Assembly: GCA_013288215.1 (NCBI GenBank)
Contig: JABDCI010000006.1
Location: forward strand, 1-40,605
Direction: 5' to 3'
Length of the DNA stretch: 40,605 bases
Origin: Verrucomicrobiota bacterium
Lineage (GTDB): Bacteria; Verrucomicrobiota; Verrucomicrobiia; JABWAM01
A program made the position numbers and the translations under genes. Shown piece by piece: positions 16,205 to 24,284 of this stretch. Position 1 is the stretch's first letter. Each line of letters opens with the position of its first letter. The notes beneath the pieces are model-generated. The model was not told where the DNA came from, searched no databases, and was given only the letters and a program-made list of their open reading frames with translations.

Positions 16205-17100
16205 GCCCGTTCCAAGGAGGAAGGTTTCTGGGCCCAATATTCGATCACTCCCGCTTTTTTTCGCGCTCCGAGAATGCCATTCCAGATAACAGCCCAGGGA
16301 AGCATCAAGATGAGAAGCCATGGCTTTATCCTCGTTGTTTTAAACATGGCGTACATGAGCGATTGGCAATATTCGAAAACTGGACAGCCCACCCGTATGT
16401 GCGTCAAGCCTGCACGCTCCAACAAGGGTCGCATGGCGTCGCCAGAAGGCAGGCAGAGATGAAAGGGCGGATCGAGATGAAACCAATTTCCTGCCGCTCG
16501 TGTCGCCTCCCAGCTCGATATATTCGGAATGGCAATGCCCAGCCATCCCCCAGGTTTGAGCAATGTCATCGCGTTTCCAACAAAGGTTCCGGGATCGGGA
16601 TCATGTTCCAGACAATGGATGACGGTGATCACATCGAACGTATTTATTGGCATGACCCCATGATTCAATGTGCCCTGGGTCACATTGAAAACGCCGTTTT
16701 TCGCAGCTGCTTTGACAGCTTCCGGTGAAGCGTCCAATCCTTCGATTTGAAGTCCGCGTCGCTGGAGGAATCGCAACCATGTTCCAGTTCCACATCCAAT
16801 ATCCAAAACCCGGCTCCCCCTTGCAACCCTGGGCATCCTCCACCAGCGAAGCCAGAAGTTGAACGCCGTCCAGACATTCTCAAAAAATCGCAATGCTGCG
16901 GAGGTCTTAAAATAAGTTTCGCTATAAATGTCTGCGGGCTGAGGCGTCGTGAATGAAAGAAAAACAGTCCCGCACGACCCGCACTGAAGGTATTGGAACA
17001 TCTGATTTTTTCCTGCACGTCGTCCCGGCACGCAAACATAAGCCGCCGAGGATGGCTCCTGACAAATAGGACAACGTTCACTTTGGGCAGCGGAATCCAT
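16201..17100 (-). CDS. Zinc-ribbon SAM-dependent methyltransferase
   Basis: Encodes 299 residues. An N-terminal zinc ribbon has CPIC (10-13) and CGSCG (about 40). A class I methyltransferase core follows with VLDIGCGTGTWL, EGLDASPEAV, VITVIHCLEHDPDP and LLKPGGWLGIAIPN. A hydrophobic C-terminal segment (PWLLILMLPWAVIWNGIL) may dock on the membrane. This architecture is common in O-antigen and capsule clusters, where the enzymes methylate sugars or lipid-linked glycans; the exact acceptor is unknown. GC content is closer to the window norm than in the preceding gene. It is the third lone minus-strand gene in the polysaccharide region and overlaps the plus-strand membrane protein tail to tail by 4 nt (16201-16204). 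Confidence 0.88.
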   Translation of the reverse strand: MDSAAQSERCPICQEPSSAAYVCVPGRRAGKNQMFQYLQCGSCGTVFLSFTTPQPADIYSETYFKTSAALRFFENVWTAFNFWLRWWRMPRVARGSRVLDIGCGTGTWLRFLQRRGLQIEGLDASPEAVKAAAKNGVFNVTQGTLNHGVMPINTFDVITVIHCLEHDPDPGTFVGNAMTLLKPGGWLGIAIPNISSWEATRAAGNWFHLDPPFHLCLPSGDAMRPLLERAGLTHIRVGCPVFEYCQSLMYAMFKTTRIKPWLLILMLPWAVIWNGILGARKKAGVIEYWAQKPSSLERA

Positions 17101-17200
17101 CTCCTGGGATTGATCCGCGTAAATGGTTCTCGAGTCAAAACGTTTTATGGCAAAGGACGTGTTCCTTGGCTAAATTCATGGCGATCCCATCTTTCTTTCC

Positions 17201-18418
17201 ATGCTCGAAAAGCCTTTGCATATCCACATCCTCGCGGTGGCAGCGCTTGGACCGGGCGTTTCGGGGGGAGACAAGATCTTCATGGAATCAGCAAGAGTAT
17301 GGGCCACACAAGGGCATATCGTTACTATCTACGTGACGGAGGAGGGGTATGATATGTGCCAGCGTTACGCTTTGAAAGACGTCCGCTTCGTGACGCTCCA
17401 GGCCAGACGGTGGCTTAAAATCAGCTTCGCGTTGCACTATCTGATGAAAACCATCGGCGCCATCCTCATGGCCTGCCGCACTGCTTTCGATTCCGCCAAG
17501 CCTCATGTCATTTATAGTGCCGGCGACAGCCTCCCGGACGTTTTTCCCGCCTGGATCCTTCACCTTCGACATCCCGCCGCGCGATGGGTTGCCGGATTTT
17601 ATTTCTTCGCTCCTGCTCCCTGGAAATCAACATGGGACAAGGCGTACCGCGGCGGTAAACAGCCCCTTTCCCTGCGTTCCTTTCTCTATTTTCTTCTTCA
17701 GCAGCTGGCCTACCCGCTTGTTCGGCGAAATGCCCATGCGTTCATCGTCGCCAACTACCTGGACGTGGAGCGCATGCAGAAAGACGGGGTGTCCTCCTCT
17801 TTCATCTACCCGATTTATGGCGGTGTGGATCTTCCCGCAATCCAGGCGATTCCAGATCCCGCGGAGAAATCCTTCGAGGGCGTCTTTGTTGGACGTTTTC
17901 ATATTCAGAAGGGCCCGCTTGTCCTCCTGAACATCTGGGCGCGTGTTGTCGAACAGATCCCCGGTGCGCGTCTGGCGGTCATTGGAGAAGGACCTTTGCG
18001 CGAAGAGATGGATCGAACCGTGCAGCAACTTGGATTGCAGAAAAACGTGCGGATCCTGGGCTACATAGATGGGACCGAAAAATATAAGATTCTCAAGTCC
18101 AGCCGGGTGTTTCTGCATACACCCACATTCGACACGGGGGGCATGGCTGCAGCCGAAGCGATGGCATGCGGTCTCCCCGTCGTGGGCTTTGATCTTCCCG
18201 GCTATCGTTATTGTTATCCACGAGGCATGGTGAAGGCCCGGCTTCAAGACGAAGCGGATTTTGCGCGATGGGTGATCGAATTATTGACGAACCCCGCCGC
18301 GCACGAGACCGTTCGAAACGACGCTGTTGATTTTGTCCGCAGCTGGGACTGGAAGGCGCGCGTCGGCGAGATGGAGCACCTGATGCACCACCCCGAGCCC
18401 CCCACTTCGGATTCGTAA
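17201..18418 (+). CDS. Glycosyltransferase family 4
   Basis: Encodes 405 residues of GT-B fold. The N-terminal domain carries GPGVSGGDKIFMESA, a glycine-rich acceptor-site loop. The C-terminal domain has GVFVGRFHIQKGP, LAVIGEGPLREEM, ILGYIDGTEKYKILKSS and the EX7E-like TGGMAAAEAMACGLPVVGFD. A hydrophobic basic patch in the N-terminal half (LRSFLYFLLQQLAYPLV) could contact the membrane. It is expected to transfer a sugar from a nucleotide donor to a lipid-linked glycan in the cytoplasm. A 100-nt divergent spacer separates it from the zinc-ribbon methyltransferase gene. It is followed by a 321-nt stretch with no convincing gene. Confidence 0.92.
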   Translation: MLEKPLHIHILAVAALGPGVSGGDKIFMESARVWATQGHIVTIYVTEEGYDMCQRYALKDVRFVTLQARRWLKISFALHYLMKTIGAILMACRTAFDSAKPHVIYSAGDSLPDVFPAWILHLRHPAARWVAGFYFFAPAPWKSTWDKAYRGGKQPLSLRSFLYFLLQQLAYPLVRRNAHAFIVANYLDVERMQKDGVSSSFIYPIYGGVDLPAIQAIPDPAEKSFEGVFVGRFHIQKGPLVLLNIWARVVEQIPGARLAVIGEGPLREEMDRTVQQLGLQKNVRILGYIDGTEKYKILKSSRVFLHTPTFDTGGMAAAEAMACGLPVVGFDLPGYRYCYPRGMVKARLQDEADFARWVIELLTNPAAHETVRNDAVDFVRSWDWKARVGEMEHLMHHPEPPTSDS

Positions 18419-18739
18419 TATCGCTCGGCAAAGAAAGGATGTTTTCCCGAATTCATGAAGTGTCTCCCTTTTATGGCAAACGAGGAGCAAAATATAATTT
18501 TCCGCGGCGCTCTTCGCATCAACATGAAAGTCTAGGTGTTACACACGAAAAAGAATGGCGGGCGCTTCCTCGAGCATTCGCACAACAGGGGGGGCGCTCG
18601 CCTGTGTCCAAAATCAGGTCCACCCATTCGTCGAGGGCCATCTACAATCTTTTAAGCCCAGCCAAAGCGAGTCACCCGTCACCGGCACGCCCAATGTTGT
18701 TGAATTGTTCCGAATACCATATCATTTTCGCACGAACGT
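18419..18739. other. Intergenic stretch, no convincing feature
   Basis: 321 nt between the GT4 gene and the next methyltransferase. Overlapping open frames on both strands translate to compositionally odd peptides rich in Ser, Arg and His with no fold signature. I see no clear terminator, promoter or structured RNA. A G7-8 run lies near 18589-18596. Confidence 0.5.
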
Positions 18740-19444
18740 GTGAGCTCATCACAAGACAATCTCCAGTCACTCTACGGAGACGATTATTATCGCAACCGAA
18801 ATTTTTGTGATTCGTCGATCCTGCCCTATGTCCGAAAAGGTAAGCTCTTCAATCTGACGTGGGGTTCCAGAGTGACCGGCGTCGATTTACGCCAGGGAAA
18901 AGGGAAAAGGGCTCTCGACGCAGGTTGTGGGACGGGGCTGAATTCCATCATCCTTCACGAGCTGGGATATGACGTCACCGGTGCGGATTTCAGCGGATTC
19001 GCAGTTCAGAATGCCGCACAAGAAGCCGAACAAGCCGGAATCAAAATCCCATTCAAGCAGCTCGACATCGACAACGATCCGATTCCAGGACCTTACGATC
19101 TGATTTTGTGTTGCGAAGTGATCGAGCATGTCCGAAATCCCGCGGCGGTCATTCAAAAGTTATACGATGCGCTTTCCCCCGGTGGCATCCTCATCCTCAC
19201 CACCCCCAATCGCCTCGGCTTGTCGCATCTGTTGTTGGACCATGATAAAACGCATATTAACGTGCACTCCCCGTTTTACTGGAATGCGCTCTTGAAAAGG
19301 CTCCCGGGCGTTCGGTCGGTTTGCCAACCAATCATGGTTTGGGATCAACTCTTTCCCTTCCTCAAAAAATCAACCCGCACGTGGTGGTCAAGATTGCCCA
19401 TCCTCGGATTCCGGCTGCGGCTGATGGCCATGAAATTGCCGTGA
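18740..19444 (+). CDS. UbiG/Methyltransf_23-type SAM methyltransferase
   Basis: Encodes 234 residues from a GTG at 18740. A different start is possible because no strong ribosome-binding site is visible. Motifs: ALDAGCGTGLNSIIL (SAM loop, about 53-67), GADFSGFAVQNA, QLDIDNDPIPGPYDLILCCEVIEHV, and LSPGGILILTTPNRLG. The C-terminal region has basic and hydrophobic residues (FPFLKKSTRTWWSRLPILGF). It is the fourth methyltransferase of the region and likely acts on a polysaccharide or isoprenoid-linked intermediate. A 33-nt gap leads to the large membrane protein downstream, compatible with co-transcription. Confidence 0.87.
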   Translation: MSSSQDNLQSLYGDDYYRNRNFCDSSILPYVRKGKLFNLTWGSRVTGVDLRQGKGKRALDAGCGTGLNSIILHELGYDVTGADFSGFAVQNAAQEAEQAGIKIPFKQLDIDNDPIPGPYDLILCCEVIEHVRNPAAVIQKLYDALSPGGILILTTPNRLGLSHLLLDHDKTHINVHSPFYWNALLKRLPGVRSVCQPIMVWDQLFPFLKKSTRTWWSRLPILGFRLRLMAMKLP

Positions 19445-19477
19445 CGTGATCCTGTTAAGCTCCACCCTTTTTCGCTC

Positions 19478-22003
19478 ATGCCTACACCCCCTTCCTCCAA
19501 CAACCCCTTCAGGCAGCCATTCCTGATTTTCTTAGGGCTCGCCCTCGGTTCTCTTCTGATCCTTTTTTATCAACAGTCGACGCAGGCGCTGGTGGCGATG
19601 GACGCGGTGCCGTCGTGGTCGCAGGGCCTGCAATACGCCCTCACCCATGGCTTTTGGGATCTCTGGAATTTCGATTATTGGCTTGGCTATCGTTATGCCA
19701 CCGTCTCCCCCGACTTGAATCAGTTCATCCTGCGTTGGGTGGACTTTCCGCTCTCCCTGAATTTTCTTTATTCGTGCAACATCCTGCTCGGAGGCGTGGG
19801 CATGTATCTCCTTCTTCGGTCGATGGGTTTGCGCAGCATCGCCTGCATCATCGGCGGACTGAGCTATCTTCTCTCGAGCGAAGTCGTGACTTTGGTTTAT
19901 CCGGGACACGTCAACAAGGTGATGACCTATGCGTGGATTCCCTTTGCCGTCATGAGTTTTCTGGCAGGTATGCGCAACAAAAACCTGCCTTTTTTTTCAT
20001 TTGCCGGCGCTTTTCTCGGACTGAGCCTTCTGGCTGGTGAAGTGCAGATTCCCGTCTACCTCGGTTTTTGGTTCGTCGTCTGGACGTTTCTCGAAACATG
20101 GAATCTTTTCAGAAGTGAAACCGCTGAAAAAAAATCCCCGCGTGGCAAGATGGTTCAAAGCTTCCAGTCATGGCTGATGGAGCAGTTGATGCGGATCTTC
20201 CGTCATGGTGAGATTTTCAAAAACCGTCTGTCCGTGAATCTGCTCGGTCTCGTCATTGTGATGCTTTGTTCCCAGTTTATAGGAGCCTCCACCACGTTGC
20301 ATGCCAAGCGCTACCTGGACTCAAACGCGCCGGTCGCGAAGGAAACAAATCCCTCGGAAAATTGGCTCTTTGCCACTCAATTTTTCTTTCCGCCCGAGGA
20401 AACCCTGAGCTACGTGACAACGATCCAGTTTTTTGGCGCGCCCGCCGCCTACTGGGGTCGCGATGGCACACCAACCTCCATCCGTCTCTCCGACGACTAT
20501 ATGGGATTGCTCCCCCTTGGACTCGCGATTCTCGGAGGCGTGGCGTGCTGGAGAATCTGGCAGGCGCGTTTTTTTGTGATCATGGGACTTGGGTCACTCT
20601 TGATCAGTTTTGGGCGAGAAGGCGGAATCTTTTGGATCCTCTACCATCTGCCCACCATGAAATCGCAGCGCAATCCGCATCGCTGGAGTTACTTCGTCGC
20701 GTTCGCGGTCTGCGTGCTCGCAGCGTATGGCGTGGATTGGTTGAGCAAACAATTCGAAGGCACGACGGTCTCAAAAAACTCCTGGAAACGGTGGCGGCAA
20801 CGGCTTGGGATCCTCGCTCTCGCAGGTGGATTTCTTTTCTTTGGCTCGCTCTTCCTCAGCGCACATCCTGAGACAGCGGCGAAATTTCACTATTCGCAAA
20901 CCGATCTCTCCTCTCCCAACGCGCCGCTTTATCTGGAGCGCGCGCGCATGCTCGTCGCGAGCCTCGTTCGCACCGGTCTTTTCCTCATGCTTTCCGCGCT
21001 CTCGGTGTGGCTTTTACTCACCGACAAATTGAATCGCAAGCTTCGCATCGAACGCTGGGGATGGGCCGCGCTTGTAGGCGTCCTCGTTTTCGATCTGGGA
21101 GCCAACGCCCGGCAGTTCATCCTTTTTTATCCGTGGGAGGACCATTTTCTTAATAACCCGCTCGTGAGCTATTTGAAACAGGACAAGGAATTGTTTCGCA
21201 TCAAGGTGATTGGGACGAATCAATCCCAGCTCTTGAATGACCTGGTCACAAATATCCTTCCTTTTCATCATTTGCAGGTGGTCGATCCGCCCGCGGTTTC
21301 ACGCCTGCCGGTCGATTACGCCGAGCTGTTCGACTATTTTAAGAAGCATTACACGCTTCCCGAGCATTATCTGGATTTCTTCAACGTCAAATATGTGATT
21401 GCGCCCGGCCCCATTGACAATCCCAGTGCGCACCTCACAAAGGTCAGTGAGGCACCCGGGTTTTTTCTCTATCGCCGGGACACGTTCATGCCACGCGCAT
21501 GGCTGGTCCAATCTGTCGAAATCGTCCATGGCGGTTCCGAAGACGTGCTGGCGCGAACACTTCATCCTTCGCACGCATTTCGCGACAGCGCGATTCTCGA
21601 AGTGGAACCCCAGAACAAAACGTTGATCCATCCGCCGGCTGATGTGGTTGCGTTGAAAGCGATCCCGCATCCCGCTCTGAATCCTCCGTCCGTGACGCGT
21701 TACGAAAACAATGTGCTCGAGGTGGAAACCGACTGCAGCGAGCCTGCACTCCTGGTGCTGAGCGAAAAGTGGGATGCGGATTGGAAAGCCTTGGTGGATG
21801 AAAAGCCCGCGCCCATCCTGAAGGCCAACTTCCTGATGCGCGCCGTGGAATTGCCACCAGGAATGCATCGTATTCACATGGAATATCGTCCAGAGACGCT
21901 CGGCGTGAAAATTTCGCTCGCTGCGATCGCGTGCTTTGTGTTGGCCGGGCTCGCTTTCTATTGGACGAGACGCGCACGCGCCGGTTTCAAGCCTTCCGAA
22001 TGA
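19478..22003 (+). CDS. YfhO-like large polytopic membrane protein
   Basis: Encodes 841 residues. About a dozen hydrophobic segments occupy roughly residues 15-540, starting with FLIFLGLALGSLLILFY. The first loop has ALVAMDAVPSWSQGL, and aromatic/acidic residues follow (FWDLWNFDYWLGYRY). A large extracytoplasmic C-terminal part has beta-rich repeats (LEVETDCSEPALLVLSEKWD; GMHRIHMEYRP), then a final membrane segment and basic tail. This matches the YfhO family, GT-C-like proteins implicated in glycosylating cell-surface polymers such as teichoic acids in Firmicutes; the role in a Gram-negative cluster is inference. Its stop overlaps the flippase start by 4 nt (22000-22003). Confidence 0.8.
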   Translation: MPTPPSSNNPFRQPFLIFLGLALGSLLILFYQQSTQALVAMDAVPSWSQGLQYALTHGFWDLWNFDYWLGYRYATVSPDLNQFILRWVDFPLSLNFLYSCNILLGGVGMYLLLRSMGLRSIACIIGGLSYLLSSEVVTLVYPGHVNKVMTYAWIPFAVMSFLAGMRNKNLPFFSFAGAFLGLSLLAGEVQIPVYLGFWFVVWTFLETWNLFRSETAEKKSPRGKMVQSFQSWLMEQLMRIFRHGEIFKNRLSVNLLGLVIVMLCSQFIGASTTLHAKRYLDSNAPVAKETNPSENWLFATQFFFPPEETLSYVTTIQFFGAPAAYWGRDGTPTSIRLSDDYMGLLPLGLAILGGVACWRIWQARFFVIMGLGSLLISFGREGGIFWILYHLPTMKSQRNPHRWSYFVAFAVCVLAAYGVDWLSKQFEGTTVSKNSWKRWRQRLGILALAGGFLFFGSLFLSAHPETAAKFHYSQTDLSSPNAPLYLERARMLVASLVRTGLFLMLSALSVWLLLTDKLNRKLRIERWGWAALVGVLVFDLGANARQFILFYPWEDHFLNNPLVSYLKQDKELFRIKVIGTNQSQLLNDLVTNILPFHHLQVVDPPAVSRLPVDYAELFDYFKKHYTLPEHYLDFFNVKYVIAPGPIDNPSAHLTKVSEAPGFFLYRRDTFMPRAWLVQSVEIVHGGSEDVLARTLHPSHAFRDSAILEVEPQNKTLIHPPADVVALKAIPHPALNPPSVTRYENNVLEVETDCSEPALLVLSEKWDADWKALVDEKPAPILKANFLMRAVELPPGMHRIHMEYRPETLGVKISLAAIACFVLAGLAFYWTRRARAGFKPSE

Positions 22004-23262
22004 GACTTTCCTTTTATCGGAGCAGCATCCTGCTCTTCGTTTGCACGAACGCGGCAGCCGCGCTGAATTATGTTTTTCAAGCCATAATGGCCCGCAACCT
22101 CACGCCTGCAGACTTCGGTCTGATGAACGCGCTCTTTGGCCTTCTCGGCATTCTTTCACTTCCGCTGACGGTATGTTCCACGACCTGGACACGGCACTGG
22201 TCCGAACTTGTCCTTGCAGGCAGGACAGAGGAAGTCGAACGGCTCTGGTGGTCTCTCATGGCCGTTGCTTTTACCGCATGCCTGGTGGCTTCATCCCTCC
22301 TCGTCCAAGCAGCACCCTCGATCGCGTGGTGGTTGAAAACCCAAAATCTGATCGCAGTTAAAACCACCATTGTGAGCGCCGCCTTCATCATTTTGCTCGG
22401 GCTTTGCGTTCCATTGGCCACTGCGCGCCAATGGTTCGGCCTTCTGGCAACGGCGTCCTTTGGCGGTGCCCTGCTGCGAATCGGGATCGGGCTTCTCGGC
22501 ATTCATCTTGGCACTCAACTAAGCGGTGCGCTCGTCGCCACAGGACTTTCAACGGGAATTTTGATGCTTTGTCTCATCGGGCGGGTGCGCTGGCCGAAGC
22601 GGCGCGCTTTGTTATTCCGTCCCTTAATGCTGCCGATGCGCGAGTGGATCGGCCCGGTGATGGCCAGCCTTTCGACTTATTTCATTCTCGGCGCCGATAT
22701 GCTTGTGGTGCGGCGTATCTACGAGCCCCAGGATGCAGGCCTTTTTGCGCAGGTGATGCTCCTTGGCAAAACGTTGTGCTACGTGATCGCGCCCATTTCG
22801 CTCATTGTCCTTCCGAAAACCACCCGTGCGGCAGGAATCCTGCTGCCCCAGGAACCGCGTGTCGTGCGGCGCGCTCTGCTGATGGGAGGAGCGATCGTGA
22901 CGCCCGGCGTCCTTGCGCTGGCCATCTTCGCGCCTCTGGCCCTCAGGCTGCTCACCGGATCCAGCGACGAACACGCCGTGCACTATCTGCGCATTGCGGC
23001 GTTCTGTGTGATTCCGCTTTCCCTCTGCCAGCTTGTCATTCCATCCTTCCTTGGAAGGCGGCAGGAAAAACTTCTCTTTCAATTCATGCTGTTGTCCTCG
23101 CTGCTTCCCGTGGGATTGATCCTTTTCCGGTCCTCGCTGGTGCATGCGTTTTTCGTCGAAGGAGCCACAGGATTGCTTCTGTTGCTCTTTCTGCTCCTCA
23201 ATCAATCCTCACTGATCGTGAAGGAGACGATTTCCCGCACCGATTCTCCTGTTACGGCATGA
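22000..23262 (+). CDS. Polysaccharide flippase (MATE/Wzx-like)
   Basis: Encodes 420 residues from ATG 22000, which overlaps the preceding TGA as ATGA. An in-frame start at 21931 would lie well inside the YfhO-like gene. About twelve hydrophobic segments are present. The N-terminal ALNYVFQAIMARNLTPADFG is the pattern of Wzx/polysaccharide-export MVF proteins (helix 1 followed by an N-L-x-P-x-x-F-G motif). Such proteins flip lipid-linked repeat units across the inner membrane, which gives the cluster its export step. The C-terminal codons (SPVTA stop) are part of a 36-bp sequence that recurs at 24231-24266. Confidence 0.85.
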   Translation: MRLSFYRSSILLFVCTNAAAALNYVFQAIMARNLTPADFGLMNALFGLLGILSLPLTVCSTTWTRHWSELVLAGRTEEVERLWWSLMAVAFTACLVASSLLVQAAPSIAWWLKTQNLIAVKTTIVSAAFIILLGLCVPLATARQWFGLLATASFGGALLRIGIGLLGIHLGTQLSGALVATGLSTGILMLCLIGRVRWPKRRALLFRPLMLPMREWIGPVMASLSTYFILGADMLVVRRIYEPQDAGLFAQVMLLGKTLCYVIAPISLIVLPKTTRAAGILLPQEPRVVRRALLMGGAIVTPGVLALAIFAPLALRLLTGSSDEHAVHYLRIAAFCVIPLSLCQLVIPSFLGRRQEKLLFQFMLLSSLLPVGLILFRSSLVHAFFVEGATGLLLLLFLLLNQSSLIVKETISRTDSPVTA

Positions 23263-23277
23263 ACCCCTTTTTGCTGT
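23242..23277 (+). repeat. 36-bp direct repeat, copy A (flippase 3' end)
   Basis: Begins GATTCTCCTG and ends TTTTTGCTGT. It covers the last codons and stop of the flippase gene plus 15 nt. It matches 24231-24266 at 34 of 36 positions (differences at the 13th and 16th base). Confidence 0.93.
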
Positions 23278-23289
23278 GCATGGCACAGC
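23273..23289 (+). terminator. Weak hairpin after the flippase gene
   Basis: GCTGTGC, loop ATG, GCACAGC: a perfect 7-bp stem 10 nt after the flippase stop, followed by only a short TTTGCT. It could act as a weak terminator. Confidence 0.3.
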
Positions 23290-23317
23290 TTTGCTAGAAT
23301 GGTTGGCTGCCAGATCG

Positions 23318-23335
23318 GCGTTCCTTGAAGAACGC
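23318..23335. terminator. Hairpin between convergent flippase and TylF-like genes
   Basis: GCGTTC, loop CTTGAA, GAACGC: a 6-bp stem just beyond the methyltransferase stop at 23341. There is no U-tract on either strand, so terminator function is uncertain. Confidence 0.25.
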
Positions 23336-23340
23336 TGGGA

Positions 23341-24216
23341 CTAAATCAGCAACAGTCCTTGTCCCGTAGGCAAGGATAGAACCTGCGTTCCCTTGCTCTG
23401 AACAAAAGCGTCGATTGCGTATTTCTGCATCTCGTGGCCACGATGCCCGTAGTCATCAAACAAGACGATGGCTCCTTTGATGAGCTTGTCCCAAAAAAAC
23501 GACAATGTCGAAATTTCAGGCTGAACGCAATTCATGTCGATCGAGAGGTACGAAACATAGTCCGTATCGACACAGGAAAGAGAGCCCGGAATGGATCCGC
23601 GAATGATTCGGACATTCTTGAATTCCGCGAAATTCTTTTTTACCTGTTCGTAACAATCGGGGTAAGCTTCGGCGTACAACTTACCAACCGTACTTTTTTC
23701 TTTGTTTGAAAGTTGGTCTTCATCCAAACCGCAGAACGTATCAAGCAAATAAAACCGTTTATTCAATTGATTCCAACAGAGATGATGCATCACGGCTGAG
23801 CTCAAAAACCCGCGATTTACGCCGCACTCAATAAAGTCTCCATGCAATCGAACTGCCTGAGAAGCTGCCCACAATCCAACGTGCACACGCCACTTCCAAC
23901 CATAATCATGGCCAGCCGCAGTTTGCCCGCGCTCATAAGAAGCTTTAAAAACCGGGTCATCCAAAAAATCACAATTCTTAAAGGAGATCAACCCGTCCTC
24001 AGCATAAAAAAATCGTGGCGGCCTTTTCCATGTATTTTTTTTGGCGCTATAGTACGTCGTCATAAAAAAGGCGCGCATGATCGTCCGAATTGTTTTTCTC
24101 CAAGTTCTGCCAAGAACGGGCTCAATCCTTTGAAACGCCTTTGTCGGATGTGCCATCGTAGGAGAAATGCAACACGATCTGGCGAGACGTGTCAAGAAAT
24201 GTGAAACTCTCTTCAT
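23341..24216 (-). CDS. TylF/MycF-type sugar O-methyltransferase
   Basis: Encodes 291 residues from ATG 24216. An AGGAG ribosome-binding site at 24226-24230 supports this start over the in-frame ATG at 24249. The core shows GDFIECGVNRGFLSSAV (SAM site), LLDTFCGLDEDQ, YLSIDMNCVQPEIST and GAIVLFDDYGHRG. The last two hold the acidic metal-binding residues of TylF/MycF enzymes, which O-methylate deoxysugars using SAM and Mg. The first acidic site reads D-M-N rather than D-x-D. The N-terminal 60 residues are basic and poorly conserved. It stands alone on the minus strand between 36-bp direct repeats and is AT-richer than its flanks (26 of 60 G+C at 23761-23820). It probably decorates the exported glycan. 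Confidence 0.85.
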   Translation of the reverse strand: MKRVSHFLTRLARSCCISPTMAHPTKAFQRIEPVLGRTWRKTIRTIMRAFFMTTYYSAKKNTWKRPPRFFYAEDGLISFKNCDFLDDPVFKASYERGQTAAGHDYGWKWRVHVGLWAASQAVRLHGDFIECGVNRGFLSSAVMHHLCWNQLNKRFYLLDTFCGLDEDQLSNKEKSTVGKLYAEAYPDCYEQVKKNFAEFKNVRIIRGSIPGSLSCVDTDYVSYLSIDMNCVQPEISTLSFFWDKLIKGAIVLFDDYGHRGHEMQKYAIDAFVQSKGTQVLSLPTGQGLLLI

Positions 24217-24224
24217 TTGTTCCG

Positions 24225-24231
24225 TCTCCTG
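24225..24231 (-). promoter_or_regulatory. Shine-Dalgarno site for the TylF-like gene
   Basis: The minus strand reads CAGGAGA about 8 nt before ATG 24216. Its upstream edge touches repeat copy B. Confidence 0.65.
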
Positions 24232-24266
24232 ATTCTCCTGTTGCGACATGAACCCCTTTTTGCTGT
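24231..24266 (+). repeat. 36-bp direct repeat, copy B (before pta)
   Basis: Matches 23242-23277 at 34 of 36 bases, including a detached copy of the flippase C-terminal codons and TGA. It ends 18 nt before the pta start. Confidence 0.93.
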
Positions 24267-24284
24267 CATCGGACCGCTTCGGCT

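Larger units (their letters stand above)
23242..24266. mobile_element. Putative inserted cassette with a TylF-type methyltransferase gene
   Basis: A single minus-strand gene sits between two near-identical 36-bp direct repeats, 989 bp from start to start. Copy B carries a second version of the flippase gene's last codons and stop, detached from the gene. The simplest reading is that the flippase and pta genes were once adjacent and a segment entered with duplication of the junction. No transposase or terminal inverted repeats are visible, so this is not a classic insertion sequence. Confidence 0.55.

Noticed and set aside
18439..18810. 123-residue plus-strand open frame before the UbiG-like gene
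   Set aside because: Its composition is odd (Ser/Arg/His-rich), it has no motif, and its end overlaps the start of a clear methyltransferase gene.
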